Positions 8,212 to 17,108 of a stretch of DNA of 64,000 nt are shown here, piece by piece. The stretch spans positions 124,001 through 188,000 of the forward strand of contig CP103442.1 in the NCBI GenBank assembly GCA_024919035.1, in the 5' to 3' direction. The position numbers were made by a program, and so were the translations under genes. A model generated the notes under the pieces. That model was not told the DNA's origin. It worked only from the letters and a program-made list of their open reading frames with translations, and made no database searches. This DNA comes from Methylophilaceae bacterium LSUCC0401 (GTDB lineage Bacteria > Pseudomonadota > Gammaproteobacteria > Burkholderiales > Methylophilaceae). Every line of letters starts with the position of its first letter. Positions within the stretch are counted from its first letter, which is position 1.

Positions 8212-9111
8212 ATGACGTCAGATGATATTAAAGATCTTCCACCCATCATAGATCAATTCTTAAATAGCTTATGGCTAGAAGATGGCCTGTCAAAAAATAC
8301 ACTGAATAGTTACAGATATGATTTAAAACAACTGGTCGCTTGGCACAAAAATAATGATATTGTTTTCATTTCGAAAAGTGAAATTCAGGAATACTTGGCC
8401 TTTCGATTTCCACATTCAAAATCAAGAAGCATCTCAAGATTACTCGCCTGTCTCAGAAGATTTTATCGATACCTCATTCGTGAAAATATCATTAAAGTAG
8501 ATCCAACATTGATGATTGAAGCCCCCAAGGCTTCAAAATCTCTCCCAAAAAGTTTAAATGAAACCGATGTTGAGGCTTTGTTAAAAGCGCCCAATTTAAA
8601 TGATGATCAAGGAATGCGTGATCGGGCTATGCTTGAACTTCTTTATGCATGTGGATTGAGGGTCAGTGAATTAATTTCCATTTTAATGACGGAAGTTTCT
8701 ATAACTGAGGGCGTGATTCGTGTAACTGGAAAAGGCAATAAAACTAGATTAGTCCCTTTAGGGGAGGAGGCGTCGTTTTGGATTGAGCAATATGTGAAAA
8801 AAAGTCGAGATCTCATTTTAAAACAGAAACAATCCAAGTATTTATTTGTAACTTCACGGGGAGGACCAATGAGCCGTCAAGCATTTTGGTATTTAATAAA
8901 ACGCTATGCAGATATATCAGGGATAACTCAACCTTTGTCCCCTCATGTGCTTCGTCATGCTTTTGCAACTCACCTCTTAAATCATGGGGCTGACTTACGA
9001 GTAGTGCAAATGCTTTTGGGCCATAGCGATATTTCTACTACCCAGATATACACCCACGTTGCTCGTGAAAGATTAAAAGACCTTCATCAAAAACACCACC
9101 CTCGAGGCTAA
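8212..9111 (+). CDS. xerD: Site-specific tyrosine recombinase XerD
   Basis: XerD, with XerC, resolves chromosome dimers at dif. The N-terminal SAM-like domain (FLNSLWLEDGLSKNTLNSYRYDL) is typical of XerD, and the catalytic domain carries the Arg of YACGLRVSELISI, the HVLRHAFATHLL box (HxxR), LLGHSDISTTQIYTHV with the nucleophilic Tyr, and a Lys in the beta-hairpin (VTGKGNKTR). Length 299 aa matches XerD (298 in E. coli). XerC cannot be wholly excluded from sequence alone, but the N-terminus favours XerD. Overlaps the convergent folB by 4 bp. Confidence 0.9.
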   Translation: MTSDDIKDLPPIIDQFLNSLWLEDGLSKNTLNSYRYDLKQLVAWHKNNDIVFISKSEIQEYLAFRFPHSKSRSISRLLACLRRFYRYLIRENIIKVDPTLMIEAPKASKSLPKSLNETDVEALLKAPNLNDDQGMRDRAMLELLYACGLRVSELISILMTEVSITEGVIRVTGKGNKTRLVPLGEEASFWIEQYVKKSRDLILKQKQSKYLFVTSRGGPMSRQAFWYLIKRYADISGITQPLSPHVLRHAFATHLLNHGADLRVVQMLLGHSDISTTQIYTHVARERLKDLHQKHHPRG

Positions 9112-9461
9112 ATGGACCGGGTGAGGATGATCCCTACAAAATCAGTTTCAGGTAGAATTTTTTTCTTAGCAATTTTCAGCTCAATACGTTGGGCAGGAAA
9201 GTTTTTAAAAATATGATTAATAATGTTTTCACCAAAACTCTCTAATAGAATTTGTTTGTTTTGGTTAGCAATTTCCTTTATTCCACTGGTGACAGCAGCA
9301 TAATCAATGGTTTCAGAAAGATCATCTTTAGTGAATGGATCAGATTTTTTTAGATCGATAGAAAGGTCTAGATATAAATTTTGCGGAATAGCTCTTTCCC
9401 ATTCGGGCACACCAATAATAATCGGAACCACGAGGTTGGATATAAATATTCGATTATTCAT
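9108..9461 (-). CDS. folB: Dihydroneopterin aldolase FolB
   Basis: Folate pathway enzyme that cleaves dihydroneopterin to hydroxymethyl-dihydropterin and glycolaldehyde. The short tunnel-fold protein (117 aa) shows IGVPEWERAIPQNLYLDLSIDL, the DDLSETIDYAAVT active-site region, LLESFGENI and the C-terminal ELKIAKKKILPETDFVGI with the catalytic lysine. It is divergent from plsY with only 28 bp between the starts. Confidence 0.93.
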   Translation of the reverse strand: MNNRIFISNLVVPIIIGVPEWERAIPQNLYLDLSIDLKKSDPFTKDDLSETIDYAAVTSGIKEIANQNKQILLESFGENIINHIFKNFPAQRIELKIAKKKILPETDFVGIILTRSI

Positions 9462-9489
9462 CTAATGAGTTATCACTTATAATTAAACT

Positions 9490-10071
9490 ATGGAATTTAC
9501 TGTTGTTCTCATTTTAGCGTATTTTATTGGCTCAATATCATTTGGTATTGTTTTCAGCAAACTTTTTAAATTAAAAGACCCTCGAAGTTTTGGGTCTAAA
9601 AATATCGGCGCTACCAATGTCATGCGGTCTGGAAAAAAGCTTCCAGCTGTTTTAACTTTATTAGGCGATTTAGCAAAAGGTTCTGTAATGATCCTTCTTT
9701 GCCAATATCTTGGTTTTGAAAAAAATGAAATTTTTTTAGTTGCTGGTGCAGTTTTTTTAGGACATTTATTTCCAATCTATCATAAGTTCAAAGGGGGTAA
9801 GGGGGTTGCAACAGCCTTTGGTATTTTACTGATTATCCATTCTAAGATTGCTTTGATGGTGTTAGCAACTTGGATTTTTATATTTCTTATCACAAGAATT
9901 TCTTCGCTTTCAGCATTAAGTGCGGCAATAGTTTTGCCGATTATTGCGTATTTGATGAATACAGAAACTGGGTTTATATATCTAAGTCTATTTTTAAGTC
10001 TTATGCTGATCTATCGGCATAAACAAAATATTCAAAAATTATTACAACGACAAGAATCAAAATTCCGTTAA
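9490..10071 (+). CDS. plsY: Acyl-phosphate:glycerol-3-phosphate acyltransferase PlsY
   Basis: Inner-membrane enzyme that acylates glycerol-3-phosphate from acyl-phosphate, the first step of phospholipid synthesis. The three signature motifs are visible: GSISFGIVFSK, FGSKNIGATNVMRSGKK and GHLFPIYHKFKGGKGVAT. Five to six hydrophobic helices and 193 aa fit the family. The TATAAT at 9478-9483 sits only 6 bp before the ATG, so the mRNA may be leaderless. Its 3' end is separated by 4 bp from the convergent tsaD. Confidence 0.95.
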   Translation: MEFTVVLILAYFIGSISFGIVFSKLFKLKDPRSFGSKNIGATNVMRSGKKLPAVLTLLGDLAKGSVMILLCQYLGFEKNEIFLVAGAVFLGHLFPIYHKFKGGKGVATAFGILLIIHSKIALMVLATWIFIFLITRISSLSALSAAIVLPIIAYLMNTETGFIYLSLFLSLMLIYRHKQNIQKLLQRQESKFR

Positions 10072-10075
10072 GTCG

Positions 10076-11080
10076 TTATATGTCATTTAACTTCCATTTG
10101 GGTTTGACCGAAAATTCATAGTTTGTTGATGCTGATAGTTGATGTCGAAAACAACCAGCCAAGGCAATCATTGCTCCATTATCAGTACAAAATTCTAGGC
10201 TTGGAAAATATAATTTAAACTTATGCTCATGAGACAGGGCAGTTAATTTTTCTCTTAATTGTCGATTGGCACCTACACCCCCGGATACGACTAATGATGA
10301 TAGTTTTTTTTCATCTAAGGCTTTTAAACATTTAACAGAGAGCACGTCTGTTATTGATTCTTGAAAGGCAAAAGCAATATTTGCTTTGGTTTCATCGTTT
10401 AAAGGTTTTTCTTTATTCACCAAATGTAAAACTGCTGTTTTTAAGCCACTAAAACTAAAGTTTAGGTCATCCGTATTGATCAGCGGTCGGGGGAGTGAAT
10501 ATTTTTCATGACCTTGATCAGCAAGTTTGGATAATGCAGCCCCACCAGGATAACCGAGGCCAAGTAATTGAGCGCTCTTATCAAAGGCCTCTCCCGCAGC
10601 GTCATCAAGGGTGTCCCCAATAATTTCATAATTTCCCAGACTGTGGACCTGAATTAATTGAGAATGACCTCCTGAAACCAATAAGGCTAAAAATGGAAAT
10701 TCTGGAGTGTTTTTTTCTAAAAATGGAGATAATAAGTGGCCCTCCAAGTGATGCACAGGAATTGTTGGGATATTGAGGCTAAACGCTAAACTTTCAGCAA
10801 CGCTGGCCCCCACCAAAAGTGCGCCTGATAAACCTGGCCCCTTGGTGTATGCAACGGCATCAATTTGATCAATAGAAATAGCCGTTTTTTTTAAAAGTTC
10901 GTCAAGCAAAGGCAGAATAAACCGAATATGGTCTCTGGAGGCCAGTTCAGGGACAACCCCACCATATAGCCGATGTAAATCAACCTGAGAATTTAATACA
11001 TGCCCCACTAACCCGGTGTTTGAATCATATATTGCTAACCCGGTTTCATCGCATGAGCTTTCTATGCCTAGAACTAACAT
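10076..11080 (-). CDS. tsaD: tRNA N6-adenosine threonylcarbamoyltransferase TsaD
   Basis: TsaD transfers the threonylcarbamoyl group to A37 of ANN-decoding tRNAs. It has the ASKHA-fold start MLVLGIESSCDETGLAIYD, the metal-binding HHLEGH, LALLVSGGHSQL, and the C-terminal VVSGGVGANRQLR and CTDNGAMIALAG. Length 334 aa is normal. It is divergent from rpsU, as in many proteobacteria. Confidence 0.97.
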   Translation of the reverse strand: MLVLGIESSCDETGLAIYDSNTGLVGHVLNSQVDLHRLYGGVVPELASRDHIRFILPLLDELLKKTAISIDQIDAVAYTKGPGLSGALLVGASVAESLAFSLNIPTIPVHHLEGHLLSPFLEKNTPEFPFLALLVSGGHSQLIQVHSLGNYEIIGDTLDDAAGEAFDKSAQLLGLGYPGGAALSKLADQGHEKYSLPRPLINTDDLNFSFSGLKTAVLHLVNKEKPLNDETKANIAFAFQESITDVLSVKCLKALDEKKLSSLVVSGGVGANRQLREKLTALSHEHKFKLYFPSLEFCTDNGAMIALAGCFRHQLSASTNYEFSVKPKWKLNDI

Positions 11081-11094
11081 TTCATATTTTTTAG

Positions 11095-11123
11095 TTGAAA
11101 AAAAGTGATATTAGCATTAAAAT
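11095..11123 (+). promoter_or_regulatory. Sigma-70 type promoter for rpsU operon
   Basis: TTGAAA at 11095-11100 and TAAAAT at 11118-11123 are separated by 17 bp. This near-consensus pair lies in the 81-bp gap between tsaD and rpsU and gives a 5' leader of about 30 bases. Confidence 0.75.
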
Positions 11124-11161
11124 AGCGGACCTTATTTAGTAATTAATAATATTTAATATTT

Positions 11162-11374
11162 ATGACAACAATTAAAGTAAAAGAAAACGAACCTTTTGAC
11201 GTTGCTTTGAGAAGATTTAAGCGTCTTGTTGAGAAAACAGGCTTAATGAATGATCTTCGTGCTAAAGAGTTCTATGAAAAACCAACTTGGGAACGTAAAC
11301 GTAAAGCAGCTGCTGCAGTTAAAAGACAGTACAGACGTCTTCGCAATCAGATGCTTCCTCCAAAACTTTATTAA
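11162..11374 (+). CDS. rpsU: 30S ribosomal protein S21
   Basis: Small basic ribosomal protein (70 aa, full family length) needed for efficient initiation. The sequence shows [20 protein letters not shown], then [22 protein letters not shown]. It heads the macromolecular-synthesis operon rpsU-yqeY-dnaG-rpoD behind a near-consensus promoter. Confidence 0.97.
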   Translation: MTTIKVKENEPFDVALRRFKRLVEKTGLMNDLRAKEFYEKPTWERKRKAAAAVKRQYRRLRNQMLPPKLY

Positions 11375-11386
11375 TCCAAACTTGAG

Positions 11387-11830
11387 ATGTCGATAAAGCA
11401 AACCATCTCTGAAGATATGAAAACATTTATGCGAGCTAAAGATACAGCTCGCCTAGGTGCAGTCCGTTTACTTCAAGCGTCCATTAAGCAAAAAGAGATT
11501 GATGATCGTGTTGAGTTAACAGATGATCAAGTGCTGAGTGTCATTCAAAAAATGTTAAAACAGCGCAAAGACTCGATAGAAGCCTACCAAAAAGCAGACC
11601 GCCAAGACCTCATTGATCAAGAGCAACTTGAAATTGATGTGCTTTCGAAATATATGCCAGAACCTCTCACTGATGACGAGGTCAGTAAAATCATTGATGA
11701 AGTCATTTCTGAAGTTAACGCTACGGATATGAAAGACATGGGTAAAGTGGTTGGTGTTTTAAAATCGAAAATTTCTGGCCGTGCTGACATGGGTCAAGTT
11801 TCAAAAATTGTTCGCGAAAAGCTAACTTAA
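11387..11830 (+). CDS. GatB/YqeY domain protein
   Basis: YqeY-family protein, related to the tail domain of the GatB amidotransferase subunit; its cell role is not settled. Visible family features are MRAKDTARLGAVRLLQASIKQKEID, VIQKMLKQRKDSIEAYQKA, LSKYMPEPLTDDEV and the C-terminal KDMGKVVGVLKSKISGRADMG. Length 147 aa is standard. Its place between rpsU and dnaG is common in proteobacteria. Confidence 0.92.
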   Translation: MSIKQTISEDMKTFMRAKDTARLGAVRLLQASIKQKEIDDRVELTDDQVLSVIQKMLKQRKDSIEAYQKADRQDLIDQEQLEIDVLSKYMPEPLTDDEVSKIIDEVISEVNATDMKDMGKVVGVLKSKISGRADMGQVSKIVREKLT

Positions 11831-11874
11831 AAATCCATTCATAAATTTAATTTAATTTCAGTTATCATAATGCG

Positions 11875-13614
11875 ATGATCCCTGAATCATTTATTCAAGA
11901 AGTACTTAATCGTATTGACGTTGTTGATATCGTTGACCAGAGAGTTAAATTAAAAAAAGCTGGAGCAAACTATGTTGCCTGCTGCCCTTTTCATCAAGAA
12001 AAATCACCCTCTTTTACTGTCAGTCCGTCGAAGCAGTTCTATCATTGTTTTGGTTGTGGGGCACATGGATCAGCTATTAGTTTTCTAATGGAATATGAGG
12101 GATTGACCTTTATTGAGTCAATTCAATCCATAGCAAGTCAATTAGGTCTGTCTGTTCCAAATGAACAAACAACCTCAAAGTCGGATAAGTCTGATTATTT
12201 GATTCTTGAACAAGCCTTAATGCAAGCGAATCAATTTTATAAAAAAAATCTTCGCGCATCTAAGGAGGCAATTCATTATTTAAAAAATCGTGGAGTATCT
12301 GGTGAAATTGCAAAACAATTTCAAATTGGTTTTGCCAACCAAGAATGGCAGGGATTACAACAAGTTTTTAAAAATTATGATGACCCCATCTTGCAGTCGG
12401 CTGGTCTCGTGCAAAAGAATGAGGCTGGTAAATTGTATGATCGATTTAGAAATCGGATTATGTTTCCAATTTTTAATGCCAAAGATAATATTATTGGCTT
12501 TGGCGGCCGTGTTATCCATGCAGACGATACGCCCAAATATTACAACTCACCTGAAACACCCTTATTTAAGAAAAGTTATGAATTATACGGTTTATCACAG
12601 TCCAAAAAGGGAATTCGTGATGAACAAAATATCTTGATTGTTGAAGGTTATATGGATGTGATTTCGCTCCATCAGCATGGCGTTCATAATGCAGTTGCTA
12701 CCCTCGGAACCGCGACAACTGTATATCATTTGAAAAAGTTAATTCGGTACTCAAAAAAAATCACATTTTGTTTTGATGGCGATAATGCAGGAATCGAAGC
12801 TGCATGGAAAGCATTGAATACAGCTGTTGAAATTTTAGAAGATGATCTTGAATTTTATTTTATGTTTTTACCCGAAAGTGAAGATCCAGACACGTATATT
12901 AGGAATCATTCACTAGATGATTTTAAAAAAATGATCAATCAAGCAACACCCTTATCCGATTTTATAATAAAGCGATTAACCTCGAATAACGACTTAAATT
13001 CTCAGGAAAATAAAATAAAATTTATTAATAATTTTGAGCCTATCTATAAAAAAATGAGCTCACCCAAGTACAAGATATTTTTATTAAAAAGGGTATCCGA
13101 ATTGATTCATCTGTCTCAAGTTGAAATTGAAAAAATGGTTGGTGGAAAATCACAGAGTGTCAATTCATCCATGAATACAAAAATAAAATATAGCGCATCA
13201 GCTAAAAATACTCTGACGGCAAAAAGAAAATATATTCTAATTGTATTAATACAACCAAAATTATTTAATCCTCAGGATGAGAAAGTGTTTCAAGGAAATT
13301 CTGTCGATGATGAAATTTATAAAGCCATGTTATCAATTATTCAAGGGAATGATGCCCCATTTGAAAATAGTGCAAGTTTAATTCATGGATTAGCTGACAG
13401 AGTTGAAGAAAAATTAATAAATGAATTACAAAATCAAATCATGAACTATGCAGAAAATATTGATTTGGATGCTGAGTTTACTTTAGTCCAATCGGTATTA
13501 AATAATATATCCACCAAGCAAATACAGTCTCAAAAATTGGCGGCATTAAAAAATAAAAAATTAAGCGAATTAACAACAGAAGAAAAAGATTTCTTAAAAA
13601 ATTTCAAAAAATAA
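11875..13614 (+). CDS. dnaG: DNA primase DnaG
   Basis: Primase that lays RNA primers at the replication fork with DnaB. The N-terminal CHC2 zinc-binding domain (CPFHQEKSPSF and YHCFGCGAHG) is followed by the TOPRIM core, with IIGFGGRVI, the acidic ILIVEGYMDVISL and the ITFCFDGDNAGIEAAWKAL metal site. The C-terminal third (about 400-579) is the poorly conserved DnaB-interacting region. Length 579 aa is normal. Between rpsU/yqeY and rpoD as expected. Confidence 0.96.
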   Translation: MIPESFIQEVLNRIDVVDIVDQRVKLKKAGANYVACCPFHQEKSPSFTVSPSKQFYHCFGCGAHGSAISFLMEYEGLTFIESIQSIASQLGLSVPNEQTTSKSDKSDYLILEQALMQANQFYKKNLRASKEAIHYLKNRGVSGEIAKQFQIGFANQEWQGLQQVFKNYDDPILQSAGLVQKNEAGKLYDRFRNRIMFPIFNAKDNIIGFGGRVIHADDTPKYYNSPETPLFKKSYELYGLSQSKKGIRDEQNILIVEGYMDVISLHQHGVHNAVATLGTATTVYHLKKLIRYSKKITFCFDGDNAGIEAAWKALNTAVEILEDDLEFYFMFLPESEDPDTYIRNHSLDDFKKMINQATPLSDFIIKRLTSNNDLNSQENKIKFINNFEPIYKKMSSPKYKIFLLKRVSELIHLSQVEIEKMVGGKSQSVNSSMNTKIKYSASAKNTLTAKRKYILIVLIQPKLFNPQDEKVFQGNSVDDEIYKAMLSIIQGNDAPFENSASLIHGLADRVEEKLINELQNQIMNYAENIDLDAEFTLVQSVLNNISTKQIQSQKLAALKNKKLSELTTEEKDFLKNFKK

Positions 13615-13650
13615 TAAAGTGTTTATCGTGAACATAAGTGTGCAAAGTTA

Positions 13651-13679
13651 TTGATGAAAAACAGTGAATTTGGTATTAT
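13651..13679 (+). promoter_or_regulatory. Sigma-70 type promoter for rpoD
   Basis: TTGATG at 13651-13656 and TATTAT at 13674-13679 are separated by 17 bp in the dnaG-rpoD gap. They would let rpoD be transcribed on its own as well as from rpsU. Confidence 0.6.
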
Positions 13680-13718
13680 GTCGGGTCGCATTACAATTAA
13701 ATTTTAAGGCATTCACGC

Positions 13719-15701
13719 ATGGGTAGACCAAGAAAAAATCCTGAAGAAAAAGTAACCGAAAAAAAAACACGTAAGCCTCGTGTCAAAAAATTAAAAGACC
13801 TATATCTTGATGAAGCTTCAAGTCCTAAAGAAGCCGAGAATCGCCGCAATCAATTAAAAGCATTAATTATTTTAGGGAAAGAACGAGGTTACCTAACTCA
13901 TGCAGAAATTAATGACCACCTTCCTGATGAAATCTCTGAAACGGATCAAGTCGATGAAATCATTTCCATTATTCATGACATGGGTATTCGAACTTACGAT
14001 GAGGCACCGGATGCAGAAAATTTATTAATGGATGATGCGCCTGCTCCCGTTACAGATGAGGAAGCAGCAGAAGAAGCAGAACAAGCCCTGGCTACAGTCG
14101 ATTCTGATTTTGGTCGGACAACGGATCCAGTTCGTATGTACATGCGTGAGATGGGAAAAGTTGGTCTACTTGATAAAAAAGAAGAAATTGAAATTGCCAA
14201 AAGAATTGAAGATGGTTTGAAACATATGGTTCAAGCAATTTCCGCATGTCCAGGGATTATTGATGATCTTCTACAAATGGGTGACCGCGTTAAAGCCGGA
14301 GAGTTATCTGTAGATGAATTCGTTGATGGACTCATTGATATTGAGGCTGAGAAAGAATTAAATGAAGCGCTCGGTATGAACGAGGAGGATTCAGCCGATG
14401 AAGATGGTGATGCAGGCAGTGATGACGAGGATGATTCATCCAGCTCTGATAGTGGCAAAGGAATGTCTTCTGAAGATTTGAGAATATTAACTGAAGAAGT
14501 TCTGAAGCGATTTAAGAAAATAAGAACAGCGCATAAAAAATTAGCCCAACTTCGTGAAGAAAGTAAATGGATTGATGACGAAGAATACAAGAAACATCAA
14601 GATCTTATCCAGAAAGAATTATTAAATTTTAGATTTTCAGCAAAATTAGTTGAAGTGTTATGTGATAAAGTTCGTCAATTTATCGTTCAGATTAGGTCGC
14701 ATGAAAGAGCGATTATGGATTTTTGTGTGAATCAGGCGAAAATGCCACGGACTCAGTTTATTAAATCATTTCCTGGTAATGAAACCAGCAATAAATGGCT
14801 CAAGGAGGAAATGAAGGCAGATAAAGCTTACGTTCAAAGTTTAGAAAAATTAAAACATTCGATTTTGGATCAACAACTAAAATTAAAAGATCTAGAGGCT
14901 TTTTCTGGCATCCCAATTAAAAACTTCAAAGAAATTAACCGACAAATGACTCGCGGGGAATCTCGAGCACGCAGAGCAAAAAGAGAAATGATTGAGGCTA
15001 ACTTGCGCCTAGTGATCTCTATTGCTAAAAAATATACCAATCGGGGTTTGCAGTTCCTTGATCTGATTCAAGAAGGCAATATTGGCTTAATGAAAGCGGT
15101 TGATAAATTTGAATATCGTCGTGGATATAAATTTTCCACATATGCAACTTGGTGGATTCGACAAGCAATTACTCGATCTATTGCAGATCAGGCGAGAACC
15201 ATTCGTATTCCTGTGCATATGATTGAAACGATAAACAAAATGAATCGAATCTCAAGACAGATTTTGCAGGCTACTGGACAAGAGCCTGAGCCAGCAGAAT
15301 TGGCTGAAAAAATGGAAATGCCTGAAGATAAGATTAGAAAAATCTTAAAAATATCTAAGGAGCCTATCTCCATGGAAACGCCGATTGGCGATGATGAGGA
15401 TTCTCATTTAGGCGACTTTATTGAAGATGTTGGCACACTCACTCCAGACGATGCAGCTGTTTATTCAAGTCTGAGAAGTGTGACCAATGAAATCTTAGAG
15501 GGATTAACACCCCGTGAAGCCAAGGTTCTCAGAATGCGTTTTGGTATTGAAATGAATACGGATCATACACTTGAAGAAGTCGGTAAACAGTTTGATGTGA
15601 CCAGAGAGCGTATTCGTCAGATTGAAGCAAAAGCATTAAGAAAATTAAGACACCCTACTCGATCAGATCGATTGAAAAGCTTCCTTGAAGGTAAAGAGTA
15701 A
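13719..15701 (+). CDS. rpoD: RNA polymerase sigma factor RpoD (sigma-70)
   Basis: Primary sigma factor. Region 1.1 is at the N-terminus after a basic stretch ([11 protein letters not shown]). Region 1.2 follows ([17 protein letters not shown]), then a long acidic non-conserved insert around residues 220-250 rich in Asp/Glu/Ser. Region 2 contains [31 protein letters not shown] and [15 protein letters not shown]; region 3 is [14 protein letters not shown]; region 4 is the [26 protein letters not shown]. The 660 aa length is typical for betaproteobacteria. A tRNA gene starts 5 bp after the stop. Confidence 0.98.
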   Translation: MGRPRKNPEEKVTEKKTRKPRVKKLKDLYLDEASSPKEAENRRNQLKALIILGKERGYLTHAEINDHLPDEISETDQVDEIISIIHDMGIRTYDEAPDAENLLMDDAPAPVTDEEAAEEAEQALATVDSDFGRTTDPVRMYMREMGKVGLLDKKEEIEIAKRIEDGLKHMVQAISACPGIIDDLLQMGDRVKAGELSVDEFVDGLIDIEAEKELNEALGMNEEDSADEDGDAGSDDEDDSSSSDSGKGMSSEDLRILTEEVLKRFKKIRTAHKKLAQLREESKWIDDEEYKKHQDLIQKELLNFRFSAKLVEVLCDKVRQFIVQIRSHERAIMDFCVNQAKMPRTQFIKSFPGNETSNKWLKEEMKADKAYVQSLEKLKHSILDQQLKLKDLEAFSGIPIKNFKEINRQMTRGESRARRAKREMIEANLRLVISIAKKYTNRGLQFLDLIQEGNIGLMKAVDKFEYRRGYKFSTYATWWIRQAITRSIADQARTIRIPVHMIETINKMNRISRQILQATGQEPEPAELAEKMEMPEDKIRKILKISKEPISMETPIGDDEDSHLGDFIEDVGTLTPDDAAVYSSLRSVTNEILEGLTPREAKVLRMRFGIEMNTDHTLEEVGKQFDVTRERIRQIEAKALRKLRHPTRSDRLKSFLEGKE

Positions 15702-15706
15702 TCGTA

Positions 15707-15783
15707 GGGCCCATAGCTCAGTTGGTTAGAGCAGAGGACTCATAATCCTTTGGTCCCTGGTTCGAGTCCAGGTGGGCCCACCA
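15707..15783 (+). tRNA. tRNA with CAU anticodon, probably tRNA-Ile2 (lysidine type)
   Basis: A full cloverleaf is visible: acceptor GGGCCCA / TGGGCCC, D arm GCTC-GAGC, anticodon stem GAGGA / TCCTT around loop CTCATAA (anticodon CAT), T arm CCTGG-TTCGAGT-CCAGG, and an encoded CCA (77 nt). CAU anticodons belong to initiator Met, elongator Met or Ile2. The fully paired first acceptor base pair argues against initiator. C4-G69 and C5-G68 match the known TilS identity pairs of tRNA-Ile2 rather than elongator Met. Elongator tRNA-Met remains possible. It is likely co-transcribed with rpoD. Confidence 0.85.
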
Positions 15784-15844
15784 TATAAATCATTCTCGCT
15801 TTAGATTATGTTATTCTCTTAGTAGTTAATCTATTGAGAGCATT

Positions 15845-15985
15845 ATGGCTAATTTTTTTGAGAGTGGCTTTACCGTTTTGCAAGAGCTTGCAAAATTAAA
15901 ACAAAAAGAGAAGAAAGATAAAATTTTAGCTGAGGCTAAAAAAGCAAAAAAAAAGGCAACTAAGAAACAGTTGCCTAATGAATAA
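15845..15985 (+). CDS. Small lysine-rich protein of 46 aa, function unknown
   Basis: A complete small reading frame begins at ATG 15845. The N-terminal part is mixed (MANFFESGFTVLQELAKLKQ) and the rest is Lys/Ala/Glu-rich and probably helical ([19 protein letters not shown]). The strong positive charge would suit nucleic-acid or ribosome contact, but no family is recognised. It ends 8 bp before the convergent cold-shock gene. Low-complexity composition makes the coding call moderate. Confidence 0.5.
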   Translation: MANFFESGFTVLQELAKLKQKEKKDKILAEAKKAKKKATKKQLPNE

Positions 15986-15993
15986 ACAATGAA

Positions 15994-16206
15994 TTATTCC
16001 ATGATGGTAACGTTGACCGCTTGAGGGCCTTTTTGACCTTCACCAACTTCGTAATTTACCTTGTCATTATCTTTAAGAACCGGATGAGCGCCAGTTGGCG
16101 ATCTGTATTCGGTGTAATGAACAAAGAGATCTTTGCCTCCGTCATTGGGCATAATAAAACCAAAACCTTTATCCTCATTAAACCATTTAACAATTCCTGT
16201 TGCCAT
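15994..16206 (-). CDS. Cold-shock protein (CspA family)
   Basis: Single cold-shock domain (70 aa) that binds single-stranded RNA or DNA. RNP1 (KGFGFIMP) and RNP2 (LFVHYTEY) are present after the canonical MATGIVKWFNEDKG start, and the C-terminal GQKGPQAVNVTI matches the family. RNP2 has Tyr where many CspA proteins have Phe. An AAGGAA ribosome site precedes the start on the minus strand. Confidence 0.95.
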   Translation of the reverse strand: MATGIVKWFNEDKGFGFIMPNDGGKDLFVHYTEYRSPTGAHPVLKDNDKVNYEVGEGQKGPQAVNVTIME

Positions 16207-16451
16207 GTGTATTCCTTTTTAAAAATTTAGTAGTAAGTATTAATTTATGGGGAGTTATGAAGTATTAAAAGACTAAGTAAAAGTGCAACTGTAGATTCTA
16301 AGCATAAATAACAAGCGTAAATTAAGGGGCTACTATCCCCTTTTTTTGTAGGCAAGTCAATTAAAAGCAAAAATAGATGTAACTTTTCAAAAAATAGGGG
16401 ATCATAGAGATGTGGGTTTTAATAAAGCCATTTTAAGAAAGCCGAGATATT
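16207..16451. other. Intergenic stretch, cold-shock leader and an orphan hairpin
   Basis: This 245-bp gap between the cold-shock gene and the next small frame has no convincing open frame. The part next to the cold-shock start is AT-rich and may be its 5' leader. A terminator-like hairpin reading on the plus strand lies at 16324-16347 with no plus-strand gene directly before it. Confidence 0.4.
16324..16347 (+). terminator. Terminator-like hairpin with no obvious upstream gene
   Basis: AAGGGG, a 7-base loop, CCCCTT and a T run. It could end a plus-strand transcript running across the cold-shock gene from 15845, or a short RNA from 16207-16324. Confidence 0.5.
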
Positions 16452-16574
16452 ATGAAAAAAATTATTTATGTCGTCATAATTTTGTTGCTTGTTTTAACAT
16501 ACTTTTATATCTATCCAGAGCGTTGTGAAAAATTACTCGGGGATGAGAATTTTATTTGTGAGCTTGGCTGGTAA
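16452..16574 (+). CDS. Small membrane protein of 40 aa, function unknown
   Basis: A complete frame starts at ATG 16452. It encodes MKK followed by one strongly hydrophobic segment (residues 4-20, rich in Ile/Val/Leu), then a short polar tail with two cysteines (YPERCEKLLGDENFICELGW). The pattern fits a single-pass small membrane protein or an uncleaved signal anchor with a small periplasmic tail. No family is recognised. A weak ribosome site precedes it. Confidence 0.5.
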   Translation: MKKIIYVVIILLLVLTYFYIYPERCEKLLGDENFICELGW

Positions 16575-16606
16575 AAGCTAAACCATAATATTTTAAAAGG
16601 AAAAAG

Positions 16607-17005
16607 ATGACTTATATTAAGTCGAGTGGGTTCTTATTTTTATTTTTTATGCTGAGCGTTGCTCAGGCCAAAATTATCAATATGGAATGTGATTTGAAAA
16701 TGACGACCAGCACGGATTGGGTGTCTTCAGAAACAGACAATCAAAAAGAAGTCTGGACTTATGATGATCAAAGGGGTTTACAGTCAATGCACACTCAATA
16801 CCTTTTAAAAGAGTGCAAATTAGGTGAGGAAGAATTGGTGTGTGAAAAGTACACCATTCAAAATACGGATCAGGCTATCGCATTCTATGAAAAAACTTAC
16901 CTAAATCGATATAACCTGTTATTAAAAGATTACTCTGAAAAAGAGTTAACTAAAGGTCAATTTTCTTCACGCATGCGTGAAGGCACATGTGCCTTGATCA
17001 ATTAA
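16607..17005 (+). CDS. Exported protein of unknown function, 132 aa
   Basis: The first 22 residues form a classical signal peptide ending in SVAQA, so the mature protein is periplasmic. The mature part (about 110 aa) is polar and contains cysteines in MECDLKM, LKECKLGEEELVCEKY and REGTCALIN, which could form disulfides. No known family is recognised. An AAAAGGAAA ribosome site supports the ATG at 16607. A weak inverted repeat at 16992-17011 overlaps the stop and might act in termination. Confidence 0.7.
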   Translation: MTYIKSSGFLFLFFMLSVAQAKIINMECDLKMTTSTDWVSSETDNQKEVWTYDDQRGLQSMHTQYLLKECKLGEEELVCEKYTIQNTDQAIAFYEKTYLNRYNLLLKDYSEKELTKGQFSSRMREGTCALIN

Positions 17006-17108
17006 TCAAGGATTTTCTTGCCAAACCTGAACTTAATTTGATATTCTTCATCTTAACAGTAGCCAAAAGCTAAACGTTAACAATGTATCTCACAAGGAGA
17101 AAAGAAAC

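Noticed and set aside
15707-15783. Initiator tRNA-Met for the CAU tRNA
   Set aside because: The first acceptor pair is a normal G-C, unlike the mismatched end of bacterial initiators, and the anticodon stem lacks the three G-C pairs.
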